DNA of 64,000 bases from Pseudarthrobacter siccitolerans (GTDB taxonomy: Bacteria > Actinomycetota > Actinomycetes > Actinomycetales > Micrococcaceae), in contig NZ_JAUSXB010000001.1 of NCBI RefSeq assembly GCF_030823375.1, positions 868,001-932,000 of the forward strand, read 5' to 3'. Made by a program: the position numbers and the translations under genes. The notes below the pieces were generated by a model. That model did no database searches. It had not been told where the DNA came from and saw only the letters and a list, made by a program, of their open reading frames with translations. This document shows, piece by piece, positions 36,231 to 47,435 of this stretch (its first letter is position 1; every line of letters begins with the position of its first letter).

Positions 36231-36264
36231 CGGCGCCTGCCGGGCATGAGCCCGGCAGGCGCCG
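36231..36264. terminator. Bidirectional terminator between the orphan gene and ilvE
   Basis: Perfect 15-bp inverted repeat CGGCGCCTGCCGGGC / GCCCGGCAGGCGCCG around ATGA. Lies between convergent stops at 36210 (+) and 36296 (-), so it can serve both. T-runs are weak, as is usual in high-GC actinobacteria. Confidence 0.7.
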
Positions 36265-36295
36265 TCGTAATTGCTGCAGTCAGGTAAAAGCGGGA

Positions 36296-37408
36296 CTAAG
36301 CGAGGCGGGTGAGCCAGCCGTGGGTATCGTGGACGGCGCCTGTCTGGATGCCGAGCAGCTGTTGGCGGATGGCCATGGTGGTCTCCCCTGCCTTGGCATC
36401 CTCGGAACCGATGAATTCGGTGGCGTCCTTCAGAACACCGATGGGCGTGATCACTGCCGCCGTGCCGCACGCAAAGACCTCTGCGATGTCACCTGAGGCA
36501 ACGCCGTCGCGCCACTCTTCAAGGGTGATCTTGCGCTCGACGACTTCGCGGCCCATGTCCTTGGCTACCTGGATGACGGACATCCGGGTAACGCCTTCCA
36601 GGATGGTGCCGGTCAGCGCGGGGGTCACCAGTGAGCCGTCCTTCAGCACGAAGAACACGTTCATTCCGCCCAGTTCTTCCACCGCGTCATCGTTGAAGTG
36701 GTCCAGGAAGAGGACCTGCTTGCAGCCGTTGGCTTCAGCTTCCTGCTGGGCGATAAGGGAGGCAGCGTAATTGCCGCCGCACTTGGCATCGCCGGTTCCG
36801 CCGCGGCCGGCGCGGGCGTACTCGCGGGAGATCCAGATGGATACCGGCTTCAGCTCGCCGCCGAAGTAGTTGCCGGCGGGCGAAGCGATCACCCGGAAGG
36901 AGACTTCGCGGGCTGCGCGAACGCCGAGGAAGGCTTCGGTGGCGATCATGAACGGCCGCAGGTACAGTGCTTCACCGTCGCCGCTGGGGACCCATTCCTT
37001 ATCAGCTGCCACGAGTTCGCGGATGGCGCCGAGGAAGTACTCAGCCGGCAGTTCGGGCAGGGCGAGCCTGCGGGCGGACTTGTTCAGGCGGGCAGCGTTT
37101 GCCTCCGGCCGGAAGGTCCAGATGGATCCGTCGGCGTGGCGGTAGGCCTTGAGCCCCTCGAAGATCTCCTGGCCGTAGTGGAAAACAGCAGCGGAGGGAT
37201 CGAGGACGATCGGCCCGTACGCTTCAATCCGGGCATTCTGCCAGCCGCCGTTGCCGTTCTCGTCCACGCTGTAGTCGACGATGGCGGTGTTGTCGGTGAA
37301 GTAGTTGCCGAATCCCGGGTTCGCCAGGATGGCTGCACGCTCTTCAGCAGACTTCGGGTTGGCCGAGAGTTGCTGGCTAAATTCGACGCCGTGGGCAGTC
37401 TGAGTCAT
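36296..37408 (-). CDS. ilvE: Branched-chain amino acid aminotransferase
   Basis: Last step of isoleucine, valine and leucine synthesis. 370 residues, fold-type IV PLP enzyme: YGQEIFEGLKAYRHADG (about 84-100), RPFMIATEAFLGV, the Schiff-base lysine in GGTGDAKCGGNYAASLIAQQEA (written here in part), and FVLKDGSLVTPALTGTILEGVTR. The ATG at 37408 has GGAGGAACC upstream; an upstream in-frame ATG at 37453 lacks this. Ends near the shared terminator; 104 bp after leuB. Confidence 0.96.
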   Translation of the reverse strand: MTQTAHGVEFSQQLSANPKSAEERAAILANPGFGNYFTDNTAIVDYSVDENGNGGWQNARIEAYGPIVLDPSAAVFHYGQEIFEGLKAYRHADGSIWTFRPEANAARLNKSARRLALPELPAEYFLGAIRELVAADKEWVPSGDGEALYLRPFMIATEAFLGVRAAREVSFRVIASPAGNYFGGELKPVSIWISREYARAGRGGTGDAKCGGNYAASLIAQQEAEANGCKQVLFLDHFNDDAVEELGGMNVFFVLKDGSLVTPALTGTILEGVTRMSVIQVAKDMGREVVERKITLEEWRDGVASGDIAEVFACGTAAVITPIGVLKDATEFIGSEDAKAGETTMAIRQQLLGIQTGAVHDTHGWLTRLA

Positions 37409-37511
37409 GGTTCCTCCACGATCGGCCGCCCTGGATTCAGCGTTGAACGGCAAGGCGGCATTTGGTGATTCGAGACAAGCTTACGCCCGTTGCCGGCAGG
37501 CCCCGGCGCGG

Positions 37512-38564
37512 CTAGAGGCCGGCGGCGATGGCGTCGCCCACCGCGCTGGTGCTGCGTGCCCCGCCGTCGCGCTTTTCGACGTCGGCAACTACTGCCGCTT
37601 CAATCCTGCGCGCCGCTGCGGCGAAGCCGAGGTGGTCCAGCAGCAGTGCCGCCGACAGGATGGCGGCGGTGGGGTCGGCTTTGCCCTGTCCGGCGATGTC
37701 CGGGGCCGAACCATGGACCGGTTCGAACATGGACGGCGCGGTGCGGTCCATGTTGATGTTCCCCGAAGCTGCCAGGCCGATGCCGCCGGTGATGGCTGCG
37801 GCGAGGTCGGTGAGGATGTCGCCGAAGAGATTGTCCGTGACGATCACGTCGAAGCGTGACGGCTCGGTGACCATAAAGATAGTGGCGGCGTCCACGTGGA
37901 GGTAGTCATGCGTGACCTCGGGGAACTCCTGGGCCACCGCCTCGACAGTGCGCTTCCACAGGTGGCCTGCGAAGACGAGGACGTTGTGCTTGTGGACCAG
38001 GGTGACGTGCTTGCGCTCCCGGAGGCTGGCGCGGCGGAAGGCGTCCCGGACCACGCGCTCCACGCCGTGGGCCGTGTTCAGCGAAACTTCGGTGGCCACT
38101 TCGTGCGGCGTGCCCGCGCGGAGGGTGCCGCCGTTGCCGACGTACGGGCCTTCGGTTCCTTCGCGCACCACGATGAAATCGATGACACCGGGGTTGGCCA
38201 GGGGGCTGCCCACCGTTCCGTAGAGCCGTGAAGGCCGCAGGTTGACGTAGTGGTCCAGGCTGAAGCGGAGCTTGAGCAGCATCTCGCGTTCGATGATGCC
38301 GGACGGAATGCGCGTGTCGCCCGGGGCTGCCCCCACGGCGCCGAACAGGATGGCGTCCCGGGTGCGGAGGTCTGCCAGGACGTGGTCCGGGAGGGTTTCG
38401 CCGGTGGCCAGCCAATGCTCCGCGCCGAGCTTGTAGTGCGTTTGCTTAAGCTCGACGCCCTCGGCGGCCACGGCCTTCTCCAGCACCTTCAGTGCCTCCG
38501 CAATGACCTCAGGGCCAATGCCGTCGCCGGGGATAACTGCAAGATCGATGGAGGATGCGCTCAT
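37512..38564 (-). CDS. leuB: 3-isopropylmalate dehydrogenase
   Basis: Oxidative decarboxylation of 3-isopropylmalate in leucine synthesis. 350 residues: [16 protein letters not shown] (about 9-24), substrate arginines in [22 protein letters not shown], the Mg site [22 protein letters not shown], and [19 protein letters not shown] (NAD region). Length and motifs are those of the mycobacterial/actinobacterial LeuB type. Upstream is the palindromic repeat copy B. Confidence 0.96.
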   Translation of the reverse strand: MSASSIDLAVIPGDGIGPEVIAEALKVLEKAVAAEGVELKQTHYKLGAEHWLATGETLPDHVLADLRTRDAILFGAVGAAPGDTRIPSGIIEREMLLKLRFSLDHYVNLRPSRLYGTVGSPLANPGVIDFIVVREGTEGPYVGNGGTLRAGTPHEVATEVSLNTAHGVERVVRDAFRRASLRERKHVTLVHKHNVLVFAGHLWKRTVEAVAQEFPEVTHDYLHVDAATIFMVTEPSRFDVIVTDNLFGDILTDLAAAITGGIGLAASGNINMDRTAPSMFEPVHGSAPDIAGQGKADPTAAILSAALLLDHLGFAAAARRIEAAVVADVEKRDGGARSTSAVGDAIAAGL

Positions 38565-38648
38565 GCTTTCAGCGTAGCGAGGTCATCCATATGCCGGTCA
38601 AGCTGTCTCATTATCCGAACATCCCATCGCCACGCTCGCTCATCACCT

Positions 38649-38715
38649 GCAGGAAAACAGCGGACGCTCTATCACCTTCTGTCCAGAGGTGATAGAGCGT
38701 CCGGGAAAAACCTGC
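38649..38715. repeat. Repeat element copy B, palindromic short form
   Basis: Inverted repeat: arms 38649-38677 and 38687-38715. The inner 16 bp GGACGCTCTATCACCT / AGGTGATAGAGCGTCC match perfectly, outer parts (GCAGG ... CCTGC) match with a few differences, and the loop is 9 nt. A partial further unit CGCTCATCACCTGCAGG sits just upstream (38637-38653), 29 bp from the next. It shares the CGCTC-ATCACCT core with copies A and C but has TATCACC instead of CATCACC. Placed between the leuB start and the metG stop. Confidence 0.8.
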
Positions 38716-38731
38716 CGAAAGCGAGAGCGCG

Positions 38732-40291
38732 TCAGCCCTCCGCGGGTTCCTCATACTTGGGGAACACCGGGGCTGGTGCCGGCAATTCCGTGCCGGCAGC
38801 AAGGCGCGTGCCGATGGCGGCGAACTGCCGGGCCTCCCCTTCGGGCTGACCCAGGGTCTCCAGGAGCGCGGCCGTTGCCGTTGGCATCACCGGCTGGGCC
38901 AGGATGGCCACGATGCGCAGGACTTCCAGCGTCACGTACAGCACAGTGTTCATGCGTTCGACGTCGGTCTTCCGCAGCACCCAGGGTGCCTGCTCGGCGA
39001 AGTAGGCGTTGGTGTCGCCCAGCACGCCCCAGATTACTTCGAGGGCGCGGCTGAATTCCTGCTTTTCAAACGCTGCCCGTGCGGCTTCGAGGAGGCCGCC
39101 GGCCTGTGCAAGGATCGCGTTGTCCGCATCCGTGAATGCGCCGGGAACCGGGACCCTGCCTTCGCAGTTCTTCGCCACCATGGACAGGGAACGCTGGGCC
39201 AGGTTTCCGAAGTTGTTGGCAAGGTCGGCGTTCATCCGGCCGACGATCGCCTCATGGTTGTAACTGCCGTCAGCTCCGAACGGCACCTCGCGCAGGAAGA
39301 AGAACCGCACCTGGTCAAGGCCGTACTGCGCCACGAAGTCGGCCGGGGCCACCACGTTGCCCAGGGACTTGGACATCTTAACGCCGTTGTTGTGCAGGAA
39401 GCCGTGGATCATGACCCGCTTCGGCAGGTCCAGTCCGGCGCTCATCAGGAAGGCCGGCCAGTAGATGGCGTGGAAGCGGGAGATGTCCTTGCCAATGATG
39501 TGGACATCGGCAGGCCAGAACTTCCGGAACTTCTCTGAGTCGACGTCCGGGTAGCCCACACCGGTGAGGTAGTTGGTCAGGGCATCCACCCAGACGTACA
39601 TCACATGCTTGTCGTTGCCCGGTACCGGGACGCCCCAGTCGAAGGTGGTGCGGCTGATGGACAGGTCCTCCAGGCCGCGCTTCACGAAGCTGATGACTTC
39701 GTTAAAGCGGTATTGCGGGGCGCCGAACTCAGGCTGCGCCTCGTAAAGTGCGAGGAGCTTGTCCTGATAGGCCGAAAGCCGGAAGAAGTAGCTCTCCTCA
39801 GCCGTCCAGGTCACCTCGGTATCCGTCTCCTTGGAGTAGCGCACGCCGTCGTCCTTGACTACGGTGTCGTCCTCGCCGTAGAACGCCTCGTCCCGGACCG
39901 AGTACCAGCCCTCGTACTTGGAAAGGTAGATGTCCCCGTTGGCCTCCATCTTTTTCCAGATGGCCTGCGAGGCGGCGTAGTGGTCCTGGTCAGTAGTGCG
40001 GATAAAGCGGTCGTACGTGATGCCCAGGGCTGCATGCGCGTCCTTGTAGACCTCGGCGTTCCGGTCCACCAGTTCCTTGGGCGTGATGCCTTCCTTTTCC
40101 GCGGTCTGGGCAATCTTCATCCCGTGCTCGTCCGTGCCGGTCAGGAACATCACGTCATAGCCGTCCAGCCGCTTGAAGCGCGCCATGGCGTCGGTGGCTA
40201 TGTACTCGTAGGCGTGGCCGATGTGGGGCACGCCGTTGGGGTAGGTGATGGCCGTGGTGATGTAGAACGGCGTTTTCTCTGAAGCAGTCAC
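38732..40291 (-). CDS. metG: Methionyl-tRNA synthetase
   Basis: Class I synthetase, 519 residues. HIGH motif in [18 protein letters not shown] (about 18-35), KMSKS motif in [14 protein letters not shown] (about 308-321), and connective-peptide region without the four-Cys zinc knuckle of the long MetG type. No C-terminal tRNA-binding (EMAP-like) domain, which matches the short actinobacterial form. Complete, good start. Confidence 0.96.
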   Translation of the reverse strand: MTASEKTPFYITTAITYPNGVPHIGHAYEYIATDAMARFKRLDGYDVMFLTGTDEHGMKIAQTAEKEGITPKELVDRNAEVYKDAHAALGITYDRFIRTTDQDHYAASQAIWKKMEANGDIYLSKYEGWYSVRDEAFYGEDDTVVKDDGVRYSKETDTEVTWTAEESYFFRLSAYQDKLLALYEAQPEFGAPQYRFNEVISFVKRGLEDLSISRTTFDWGVPVPGNDKHVMYVWVDALTNYLTGVGYPDVDSEKFRKFWPADVHIIGKDISRFHAIYWPAFLMSAGLDLPKRVMIHGFLHNNGVKMSKSLGNVVAPADFVAQYGLDQVRFFFLREVPFGADGSYNHEAIVGRMNADLANNFGNLAQRSLSMVAKNCEGRVPVPGAFTDADNAILAQAGGLLEAARAAFEKQEFSRALEVIWGVLGDTNAYFAEQAPWVLRKTDVERMNTVLYVTLEVLRIVAILAQPVMPTATAALLETLGQPEGEARQFAAIGTRLAAGTELPAPAPVFPKYEEPAEG

Positions 40292-40324
40292 GGGAGGACG
40301 TTACCTTCGGTGCGGAGGGACAGG

Positions 40325-41080
40325 CTAGATCAGTTCAGTCAGGGTATCGCTGAGCCGGACGAGTTCATGGTCGTGCGAGGCAACCAGCACTGCGATGCCA
40401 TCGGACGTGGTGTCCTTCAGGATGCTGATAATGCGGTTCGCGGAAGCTCGGTCGAGGCTCGCCGTGGGTTCGTCCACGACGAGGACCCTGGTGCCCAGAA
40501 TCAGTGCCCGGGCAATCGCGACGCGCTGGCGTTCACCGCCGGACAGCTGGGCGGGGCGGTGCCGCATGCGGCGGCCCAGGCCCACCAGATCCAGCAGGTC
40601 CTTGGCCATGTCCCGGCGCTGGTCCACTTCGCCGTCGGGAACCGCCGGCAACAGCACGTTCTCCAGGGCGCTCATCCCGTCGATCAGGGCACCGCCCTGG
40701 TCCACATAGCCGATGAGTGCCCGACGGCGGTCGGCGATTTCGTCGTCGCCCATGCTTTCGAGGGAGTCGCCTTCCCAGAAGACGCGGCCCGACGTCGGCA
40801 GGGTCAGTCCGGCGCTGACTGTCAGGATGCTGGTCTTGCCTGAGCCACTTCGGCCGGCGACGCAGTGCATCTCACCCGCGTGCAGCGTCAGGTCGAAGCC
40901 TTCCACCACGCTGACGGCTTCCGCCCCGCCTTTGCCGCCCCCGTAGCGGATGGTGATGTCGCTCAGTTCCAGCGGGGTCCCGTGGTCAGCGGCCTTGACG
41001 ATGGTATTGGCGCGCGTCTGCAGGGGGACGTCGCCGGAGCCGGACCGGCGGCTCCGCTGGACATTCGTCGGGTTTGTCAT
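40325..41080 (-). CDS. ABC transporter ATP-binding protein (LolD/MacB/FtsE type)
   Basis: 251 residues: Walker A GRSGSGKTSIL, Q-loop GYVDQGG, signature LSGGERQRVAIARAL, Walker B VLVVDEPTASLD and H-loop ASHDHELV. It energises the large permease encoded just upstream; the two genes overlap by 4 bp (ATGA at 41077-41080). The ATG at 41080 is chosen because of this coupling; the open frame runs on to 41146. The pair looks like a MacB-type mechanotransmission or lipoprotein/peptide export system, substrate unknown. Confidence 0.92.
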   Translation of the reverse strand: MTNPTNVQRSRRSGSGDVPLQTRANTIVKAADHGTPLELSDITIRYGGGKGGAEAVSVVEGFDLTLHAGEMHCVAGRSGSGKTSILTVSAGLTLPTSGRVFWEGDSLESMGDDEIADRRRALIGYVDQGGALIDGMSALENVLLPAVPDGEVDQRRDMAKDLLDLVGLGRRMRHRPAQLSGGERQRVAIARALILGTRVLVVDEPTASLDRASANRIISILKDTTSDGIAVLVASHDHELVRLSDTLTELI

Positions 41081-43875
41081 TGGACCACTTTCGTTGCAAT
41101 CGGTATCCAGCAAAGTACAGCCACGAGCCCGGCCACGCCTGCCCACAGGGCGGCGTAGGGGGCCAGCAGCAGGCCGATGCCGAGGGCGCCCAGCACGCCC
41201 AGCGGCAGGGCCACGGTTCCCACCAGCGCATTCTCGAACAACCGGACCTGGCGGAGCATGTCCGGGTTCCAGCCCATGGCTTCGAGGATGCCAAGGTACT
41301 GGCGCTTGGCATTGAGTTCAAACCGCCCGGTGACGAGGGTGAGCACCAGTCCCACCACCACGCCGGAGAGCGCCAGGAGGATGCTCGGCAGGGCAACGCT
41401 GGCAGCCGCGAGGCCGCTCAGTGCGCTGGCGCCGGCCGCACGGGGGATGTCGATCAGCAGCGCGATCAGCCCGCCCACGGCGGCGCCGAAGACGCCGACA
41501 GCAACAGCCAGGGACAGCGTGTTGAACTTGTTGGTGCCGAGCTGACGGTTCGCGAAGGTCAGCGGCGAGTCCACCGGGATGAGCCTTTCGTCATGCTGCG
41601 GCTCCTGGTCGATGACATCGCGGTGGCGGAGCTGCTGGGCGGCAAAGAAGGCCGCTGCGGCGTACAGCACCAGGACGGAAACGGACACCAGGGCGGTGGC
41701 GAGGCTCCAGCTCACAAGGCTCAGGACGAGGCCGGCAACGGCAAGCAGGACCGCGCCCACCCCGAATTCCTCCAGGACCCAGCTGCGGATCCGGCGCTGG
41801 GTCCACCCCATGGCGCGGAGGGTTCCGGCTTCGGAGCGCCGTTTACGGATGTAGCTCACGGTGGAGGCACCCGTCAGGAGTGCAGCCCCGCACAGCGTCA
41901 GGAAGAGCAGCGTGATGTTGGTACCGGAGAGGGACCCGGTCACGGCGTCGGCAGCGTTCTGCCGGACCCAGGACTGCTGGACCGTGCCCAGGGCCGACTC
42001 CTTGCCGGCGTCGTCCTTGGAGTAGCCGGGAACGAAGATGCTGGCGTCTTCACGGGCGGAGCCGGCCACGATAGTGGCTTCCAGGCCCATGTTCCGGATC
42101 TCGGCGGCCAGCTTTTCAACCTCCGGCTGGGCCTCCTTCCAGCTTCCGGGTGCGTCAGCGCGGACACGGACGGCATCGATTACTGCCGCGTTTTGCGTGT
42201 AGCCGCGGGCGGCAGCGAGGCCGTAGTAATCGGTGATGGCGCCGGCGGACTGGCTGGCAAGCCCGGTGGCGCTCAGGGAAGGCTTAAGCTCGGCGGCCGG
42301 AACGTCCTTGCCCTCGGCGTCCTTGACCAGGCTGAACGGGGTGGGGTCGTAGCCGCCAAGGGGCAGCCTGTTGACGTCACCGGCCGCCTTCGCCACCGCG
42401 GAGGGGTCGAAGGTGCCGTACACCATGGCCAGCGGAGCCGAGACCTTATTCGCGCCGGTCTCCAGGTTTTCGCGGTAGGACCGCTCGTCCACGGGTTCGC
42501 GCTGGGTCTGGTCCACCGGGGTGCCGTTGGCGCTCTTTTCGGGCAGCCGGTTCACGGTAACCCATTCGCCGGGCACTGCAGCCTTGTCCACTGCGCCGTT
42601 GGCTGCTGTTTTGCCGTCGGTGTACTGCGGGGCCGCAGCGAAAGCGGTACTCCACTGGGCGGGCGTGTAGAGCCCCTGGTTGAAGTTGCCGGTGGCGCCG
42701 AGGAGAGATGTGTGGTCCGTGGATCCTGGCCAGGAGAGGACGAAGGGGTCCTTGGAGACGAACGGCAGGTAGTCCTGGCCCAAGGACCTGGAGACTGTTC
42801 CGACGTCCTTGACCACCTTGCCGGCGCCGTCGATTTCTTCGATCTTGACGTTGTACTTCAGGTCCAGTGATGTGCCCGAGCGGACCACCAGGGGTATGGC
42901 CTGGGAGTCTGCGGTGAGCTGGCCGGTGCGCTTGGCCTGCTGGTACTGGGTCATCAGAGGTGCCCAGTACTTGAGCTTCACGCCGAGGAAGTCAGGTCCT
43001 TCCTTCAGCTGGTCCAGGCCGATGCCGTTGGTGAAAAGGCCTTCCAGGTACCGTCCGACGGCGCCGGCGTTGCGGGCGTCGGCTGGCGGGGCCTTTTCCA
43101 GCGGGGCAAGGAAATCCCCGGAAGATCCCAGCAGGGCGCGTTCGGCGGCAGGATCAACGGCGACCACTGACTCCGTGACTTCCGGGGCAAGGGGCAGTGA
43201 CACGGACAGGTTGAAGAGGTTGTGCTCTGAACCGCCCGCCGGTGCCGCGAACTTGATGCCCGTTTCGCCTTCGGGGGCGGCGATGCGGATGCTGCTTCCC
43301 CCGGCGGCCTGCTGCTCGACGAGCTTGGCTTTGCCGAGGGTGCCTTCGGCGGTGGACTTGAACAGCGTCTGCTCGGAAACACCGTCGGAACTGACGGCGC
43401 TGGCCGTGAGCCGGTATTTCTTCGCTTGATCGCTCAACACGGACTCTGCCGCGGGCCACTGGGCCGGAGCGGTGGCACCTGCGGCCTGGTCCGCCGTCGC
43501 GGTACCTGCCAGCCCGGCGTTGTAGCCGAGGTAATCCATGGCGTCCAGCCGCGGGGCCTCGAGGTTCTGGGTCACGCGGGACACCAGGCTGATGGGCGCT
43601 GCCACGGACGTGCCGGACAGCTTCCGGATGGCGTCCAGCTGCTCGAAGCTGATGCCCCCGGTGCCGTTGGCGATCTCGGGCTGCAGCATGCTACCCGAGG
43701 GCGCCTTGGCCTGGACCAGGACGTCATAGAGGCCCCGTGAATTTTCATTCACGGTCCGGCTGAGAGCCGCCTGCGACTGACTTTGGACGACGACCGACAA
43801 GCACATGGCTGCGATCAGGATGGCCGCGGTCAACAGCAGCACCCTGCTTCTGATGAACCTCTGGACGGCGTTCAT
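41077..43875 (-). CDS. Large FtsX-domain ABC transporter permease
   Basis: 932 residues. One N-terminal helix (VLLLTAAILIAAMCLSVVVQS, about 12-32), a very large extracellular region (to about 680), then a first FtsX block (TLCGAALLTGASTVSYIRKRRSEAGTLRAMGWTQRRI, reduced) with further helices, and a second block ending LGILEAMGWNPDMLRQVRLFENALVG plus two helices. The cytoplasmic E-x-G-x-L-R-A-M-G-W coupling motif is present twice. The ATG at 43875 has AGGGAG upstream. Works with the ATPase encoded immediately downstream. No periplasmic adaptor is visible. Confidence 0.88.
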   Translation of the reverse strand: MNAVQRFIRSRVLLLTAAILIAAMCLSVVVQSQSQAALSRTVNENSRGLYDVLVQAKAPSGSMLQPEIANGTGGISFEQLDAIRKLSGTSVAAPISLVSRVTQNLEAPRLDAMDYLGYNAGLAGTATADQAAGATAPAQWPAAESVLSDQAKKYRLTASAVSSDGVSEQTLFKSTAEGTLGKAKLVEQQAAGGSSIRIAAPEGETGIKFAAPAGGSEHNLFNLSVSLPLAPEVTESVVAVDPAAERALLGSSGDFLAPLEKAPPADARNAGAVGRYLEGLFTNGIGLDQLKEGPDFLGVKLKYWAPLMTQYQQAKRTGQLTADSQAIPLVVRSGTSLDLKYNVKIEEIDGAGKVVKDVGTVSRSLGQDYLPFVSKDPFVLSWPGSTDHTSLLGATGNFNQGLYTPAQWSTAFAAAPQYTDGKTAANGAVDKAAVPGEWVTVNRLPEKSANGTPVDQTQREPVDERSYRENLETGANKVSAPLAMVYGTFDPSAVAKAAGDVNRLPLGGYDPTPFSLVKDAEGKDVPAAELKPSLSATGLASQSAGAITDYYGLAAARGYTQNAAVIDAVRVRADAPGSWKEAQPEVEKLAAEIRNMGLEATIVAGSAREDASIFVPGYSKDDAGKESALGTVQQSWVRQNAADAVTGSLSGTNITLLFLTLCGAALLTGASTVSYIRKRRSEAGTLRAMGWTQRRIRSWVLEEFGVGAVLLAVAGLVLSLVSWSLATALVSVSVLVLYAAAAFFAAQQLRHRDVIDQEPQHDERLIPVDSPLTFANRQLGTNKFNTLSLAVAVGVFGAAVGGLIALLIDIPRAAGASALSGLAAASVALPSILLALSGVVVGLVLTLVTGRFELNAKRQYLGILEAMGWNPDMLRQVRLFENALVGTVALPLGVLGALGIGLLLAPYAALWAGVAGLVAVLCWIPIATKVVQ

Positions 43876-44088
43876 TGAACTCCCTGAAACCTGGATTGCG
43901 TGCGCACATTCGAATCCGCGTGCGGCGGACATGGACGATCACGGACGGATGTGCAAAAGGTATTGGCCGGCCTGCCGGCATGGTCCCGAACCAGGACCCA
44001 GCCATTGTAAGCAGACCGGCCAATCATACGTGGCCCCGCCCGGACGCGCCGAGCGGAGGCCGACGCTACGGCGTTTCCCCCACCTGGG

Positions 44089-45678
44089 TTAGTCCTCCAG
44101 GTCCACTTCCCGGACCATCTCGGCACCGATGCCGGCCTTGATGGCATCCAGGACCTGCTGTGGCACGGAGCTGTCGATGGTCAGCAGCGCGAGGACCTGG
44201 CCGCCCTGGTCGTGACGTGCCACCTGCATGCCGGCGATGTTGATGTTGTTCATGCCCAGGATGTGGCCGATGGTGCCGATCACGCCGGGACGGTCGGTGT
44301 ACGCAACCACAACGAGGTGCTCGCTGATGGGGATTTCAACTTCGAAGCCGTTGATGCCCACCAGCTTTTCGATCTGCTTGGGTCCGGTCAGGGTGCCGGC
44401 CACGGAGATCTGGCTGCCGTCGCTGAGGGCCCCGCGCAGGGTCAGGACGTTGCGGTAGGACTCGGTCTCCGGGGTGGTGATCAGGCGGACGTTGATGCCT
44501 CGCTGCTCGGCGATAACCGGGGCGTTGACGTAGGAGACCTGTTCGGTCACCACGTCGGCGAAGATTCCCTTCAGTGCTGCGAGCTCCAGGACCTTGACGT
44601 CCAGGGAGGAAATCTCGCCGGCCACCTCTACGTCGAACTGCGTCAGGGAGTCGTGGGTGAGGGCGGTGAAGATCCGGCCCAGCTTCTCGATCAGCGGGAT
44701 GCCCGGGCGGACGTCCGGCGCGATGACGCCGCCGGCGACGTTGACGGCGTCGGGAACCAGCTCGCCGGCCAGTGCGAGGCGGACGGACTTGGCCACGGAC
44801 ACGCCGGCCTTTTCCTGGGCTTCGTCCGTGGAGGCACCCAGGTGGGGCGTGACCACAACGTTGTCCAGCTTGAAGAACGGCAGGTCGGTGCTGGGCTCCT
44901 TGGAGAAGACGTCCACGCCGGCGCCGGCGATTTCGCCGTCCTGCAAGGCAGCGAAGAGGGCTTCCTCATCCACGAGGCCGCCGCGTGCCACGTTGACGAC
45001 GTAAGCGGTCTCCTTCATCTTCTTGAAAGCGTCCGCGCCCAGCATGCCCACTGTCTCGGGGGTCTTGGGCATGTGGATGGTGATGAAGTCGGACTGGGCC
45101 AGGAGCTCGTCCAGGGTGACCAGCTGCACGCCGAGCTGCGCTGCCCGGGCGGAGGTGATGTAGGGATCGTAGGCAAGGATCTTGGTGTCGAAGCCCTTCA
45201 GGCGGGCTGCCACCAGGGCGCCGATGCGGCCGAGGCCGATGATGCCGATCTTCTTTTCGAACAGTTCGATGCCCGTGTACTTGGAGCGCTTCCACTCGCC
45301 GTCCTTGAGGGCGGCACTGGCCTGCGGGATGTGGCGGGCCAGGCTCAGGATGTGGCCCACGGTGAGCTCGGCAGCGGAAACGATGTTGGACGTGGGGGCG
45401 TTGACCACCATGACGCCGGCCTGGGTGGCGGCCTTGATGTCCACGTTGTCCAGGCCCACGCCGGCGCGGGCGATGACCTTGAGGTTCTTCGCCGCGGCGA
45501 TGGCCTCGGCGTCCACCTGGGTAGCCGACCGGACCAGGATCGCGTCAACGTCGCCGATGGCAGAGAGCAGCTGGGAGCGGTCAGCGCCGTCGGTCTGGCG
45601 GATGTCGAAGTCCGGGCCGAGGGCCTCAATGGTGGCGGGGGAAAGTTCTTCGGCGAGCAGTACTACGGGTTTTGACAC
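44089..45678 (-). CDS. serA: D-3-phosphoglycerate dehydrogenase
   Basis: First step of serine synthesis. 529 residues, the long type-1 form: catalytic/NAD-binding domains with GIIGLGRIGALVAARLKGF (about 145-163), VNVARGGLVDEEAL, and HLGASTDEAQEKAG; an intervening ASB domain (about 315-450); and a C-terminal ACT domain (about 455-529) for allosteric serine inhibition. It follows ilvC downstream in the ilvB-ilvN-ilvC series, but a hairpin and about 125 bp separate it, so it may be separately transcribed. Confidence 0.96.
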   Translation of the reverse strand: MSKPVVLLAEELSPATIEALGPDFDIRQTDGADRSQLLSAIGDVDAILVRSATQVDAEAIAAAKNLKVIARAGVGLDNVDIKAATQAGVMVVNAPTSNIVSAAELTVGHILSLARHIPQASAALKDGEWKRSKYTGIELFEKKIGIIGLGRIGALVAARLKGFDTKILAYDPYITSARAAQLGVQLVTLDELLAQSDFITIHMPKTPETVGMLGADAFKKMKETAYVVNVARGGLVDEEALFAALQDGEIAGAGVDVFSKEPSTDLPFFKLDNVVVTPHLGASTDEAQEKAGVSVAKSVRLALAGELVPDAVNVAGGVIAPDVRPGIPLIEKLGRIFTALTHDSLTQFDVEVAGEISSLDVKVLELAALKGIFADVVTEQVSYVNAPVIAEQRGINVRLITTPETESYRNVLTLRGALSDGSQISVAGTLTGPKQIEKLVGINGFEVEIPISEHLVVVAYTDRPGVIGTIGHILGMNNINIAGMQVARHDQGGQVLALLTIDSSVPQQVLDAIKAGIGAEMVREVDLED

Positions 45679-45732
45679 GGCTGATCCTCTGCGTTGCAGT
45701 CCTGGGGATGGAACAAGTCTAGGCCGACGGAA

Positions 45733-45768
45733 AGGCCGGGCTCACATTGTTAAGTGTGAACCCGGCCT
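45733..45768 (-). terminator. Intrinsic terminator after ilvC
   Basis: Stem AGGCCGGGTTCACA / TGTGAGCCCGGCCT on the minus strand around a 7-nt AT-rich loop, 36 bp past the ilvC stop, followed by TTCC. One U-G wobble on the minus transcript would be a C-A mismatch on the plus transcript, which supports action on ilvC mRNA. Confidence 0.75.
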
Positions 45769-45804
45769 CACTGCTGCCTTTATAGCGGCGCCTGACGGGC
45801 TGCC

Positions 45805-46920
<1,116 letters not shown>

Positions 46921-47433
46921 CTACGCGGAGCGCAACGCCCTGTCACTCATGGAGCGGGATCCCCGTCCAACGGCCAGGGTGCCGGACTGCACAATTTCGC
47001 GGATGCCGAAGGGCTCCAGCACTGAGAGCAGTGCCGTGAGCTTTTCGGGGTGGCCGGTTGCTTCAATGACGACGGAATCGGTGGAGACGTCGACCACTGA
47101 GGCGCGGAACAGGTCTGCAGCCTGGGTCACCTGCAGACGTGTTGCGGCATCCGCACGTACTTTGACCAGGATGTGGTCACGCTGTACGGAAGATTCGGAG
47201 GTCAGCTCAACAATTTTGATGACGTTGATCAGCTTGTTGAGCTGCTTGGTGACCTGCTCGATGAGGTCGCCGTCGGCGTCGACCACCACGGTCATCCGGG
47301 AAATGCCCGGGACTTCGGTGGGGCCGACGGCCAGGGAGTTGATGTTGAAGGCGCGGCGGGCGAAGAGGCTTGCGACGCGGGTCAGGACGCCGGGCTTGTC
47401 TTCAACCAGGACGGAGAGTGTGTGGCGGCTCAT
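46921..47433 (-). CDS. ilvN: Acetolactate synthase small (regulatory) subunit
   Basis: 170 residues: N-terminal ACT domain (HTLSVLVEDKPGVLTRVASLFARRAFNINSL, reduced here; valine binding) and a C-terminal second domain. Provides valine feedback control to IlvB. The ATG at 47433 lies 2 bp after the ilvB stop; the open frame upstream inside ilvB is an artefact of overlap. Confidence 0.96.
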   Translation of the reverse strand: MSRHTLSVLVEDKPGVLTRVASLFARRAFNINSLAVGPTEVPGISRMTVVVDADGDLIEQVTKQLNKLINVIKIVELTSESSVQRDHILVKVRADAATRLQVTQAADLFRASVVDVSTDSVVIEATGHPEKLTALLSVLEPFGIREIVQSGTLAVGRGSRSMSDRALRSA

Positions 47434-47435
47434 GG

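Noticed and set aside
43962..44024. Inverted repeat ATTGGCCGG ... CCGGCCAAT before the ABC permease gene
   Set aside because: Arms are only 9 bp, GC-rich and 45 bp apart; chance is likely in this base composition, so not listed as a feature.
44212..45675. 487-residue ORF opposite serA
   Set aside because: Antisense shadow of serA with Val/Gly/Asp/His-biased translation; serA is certain.
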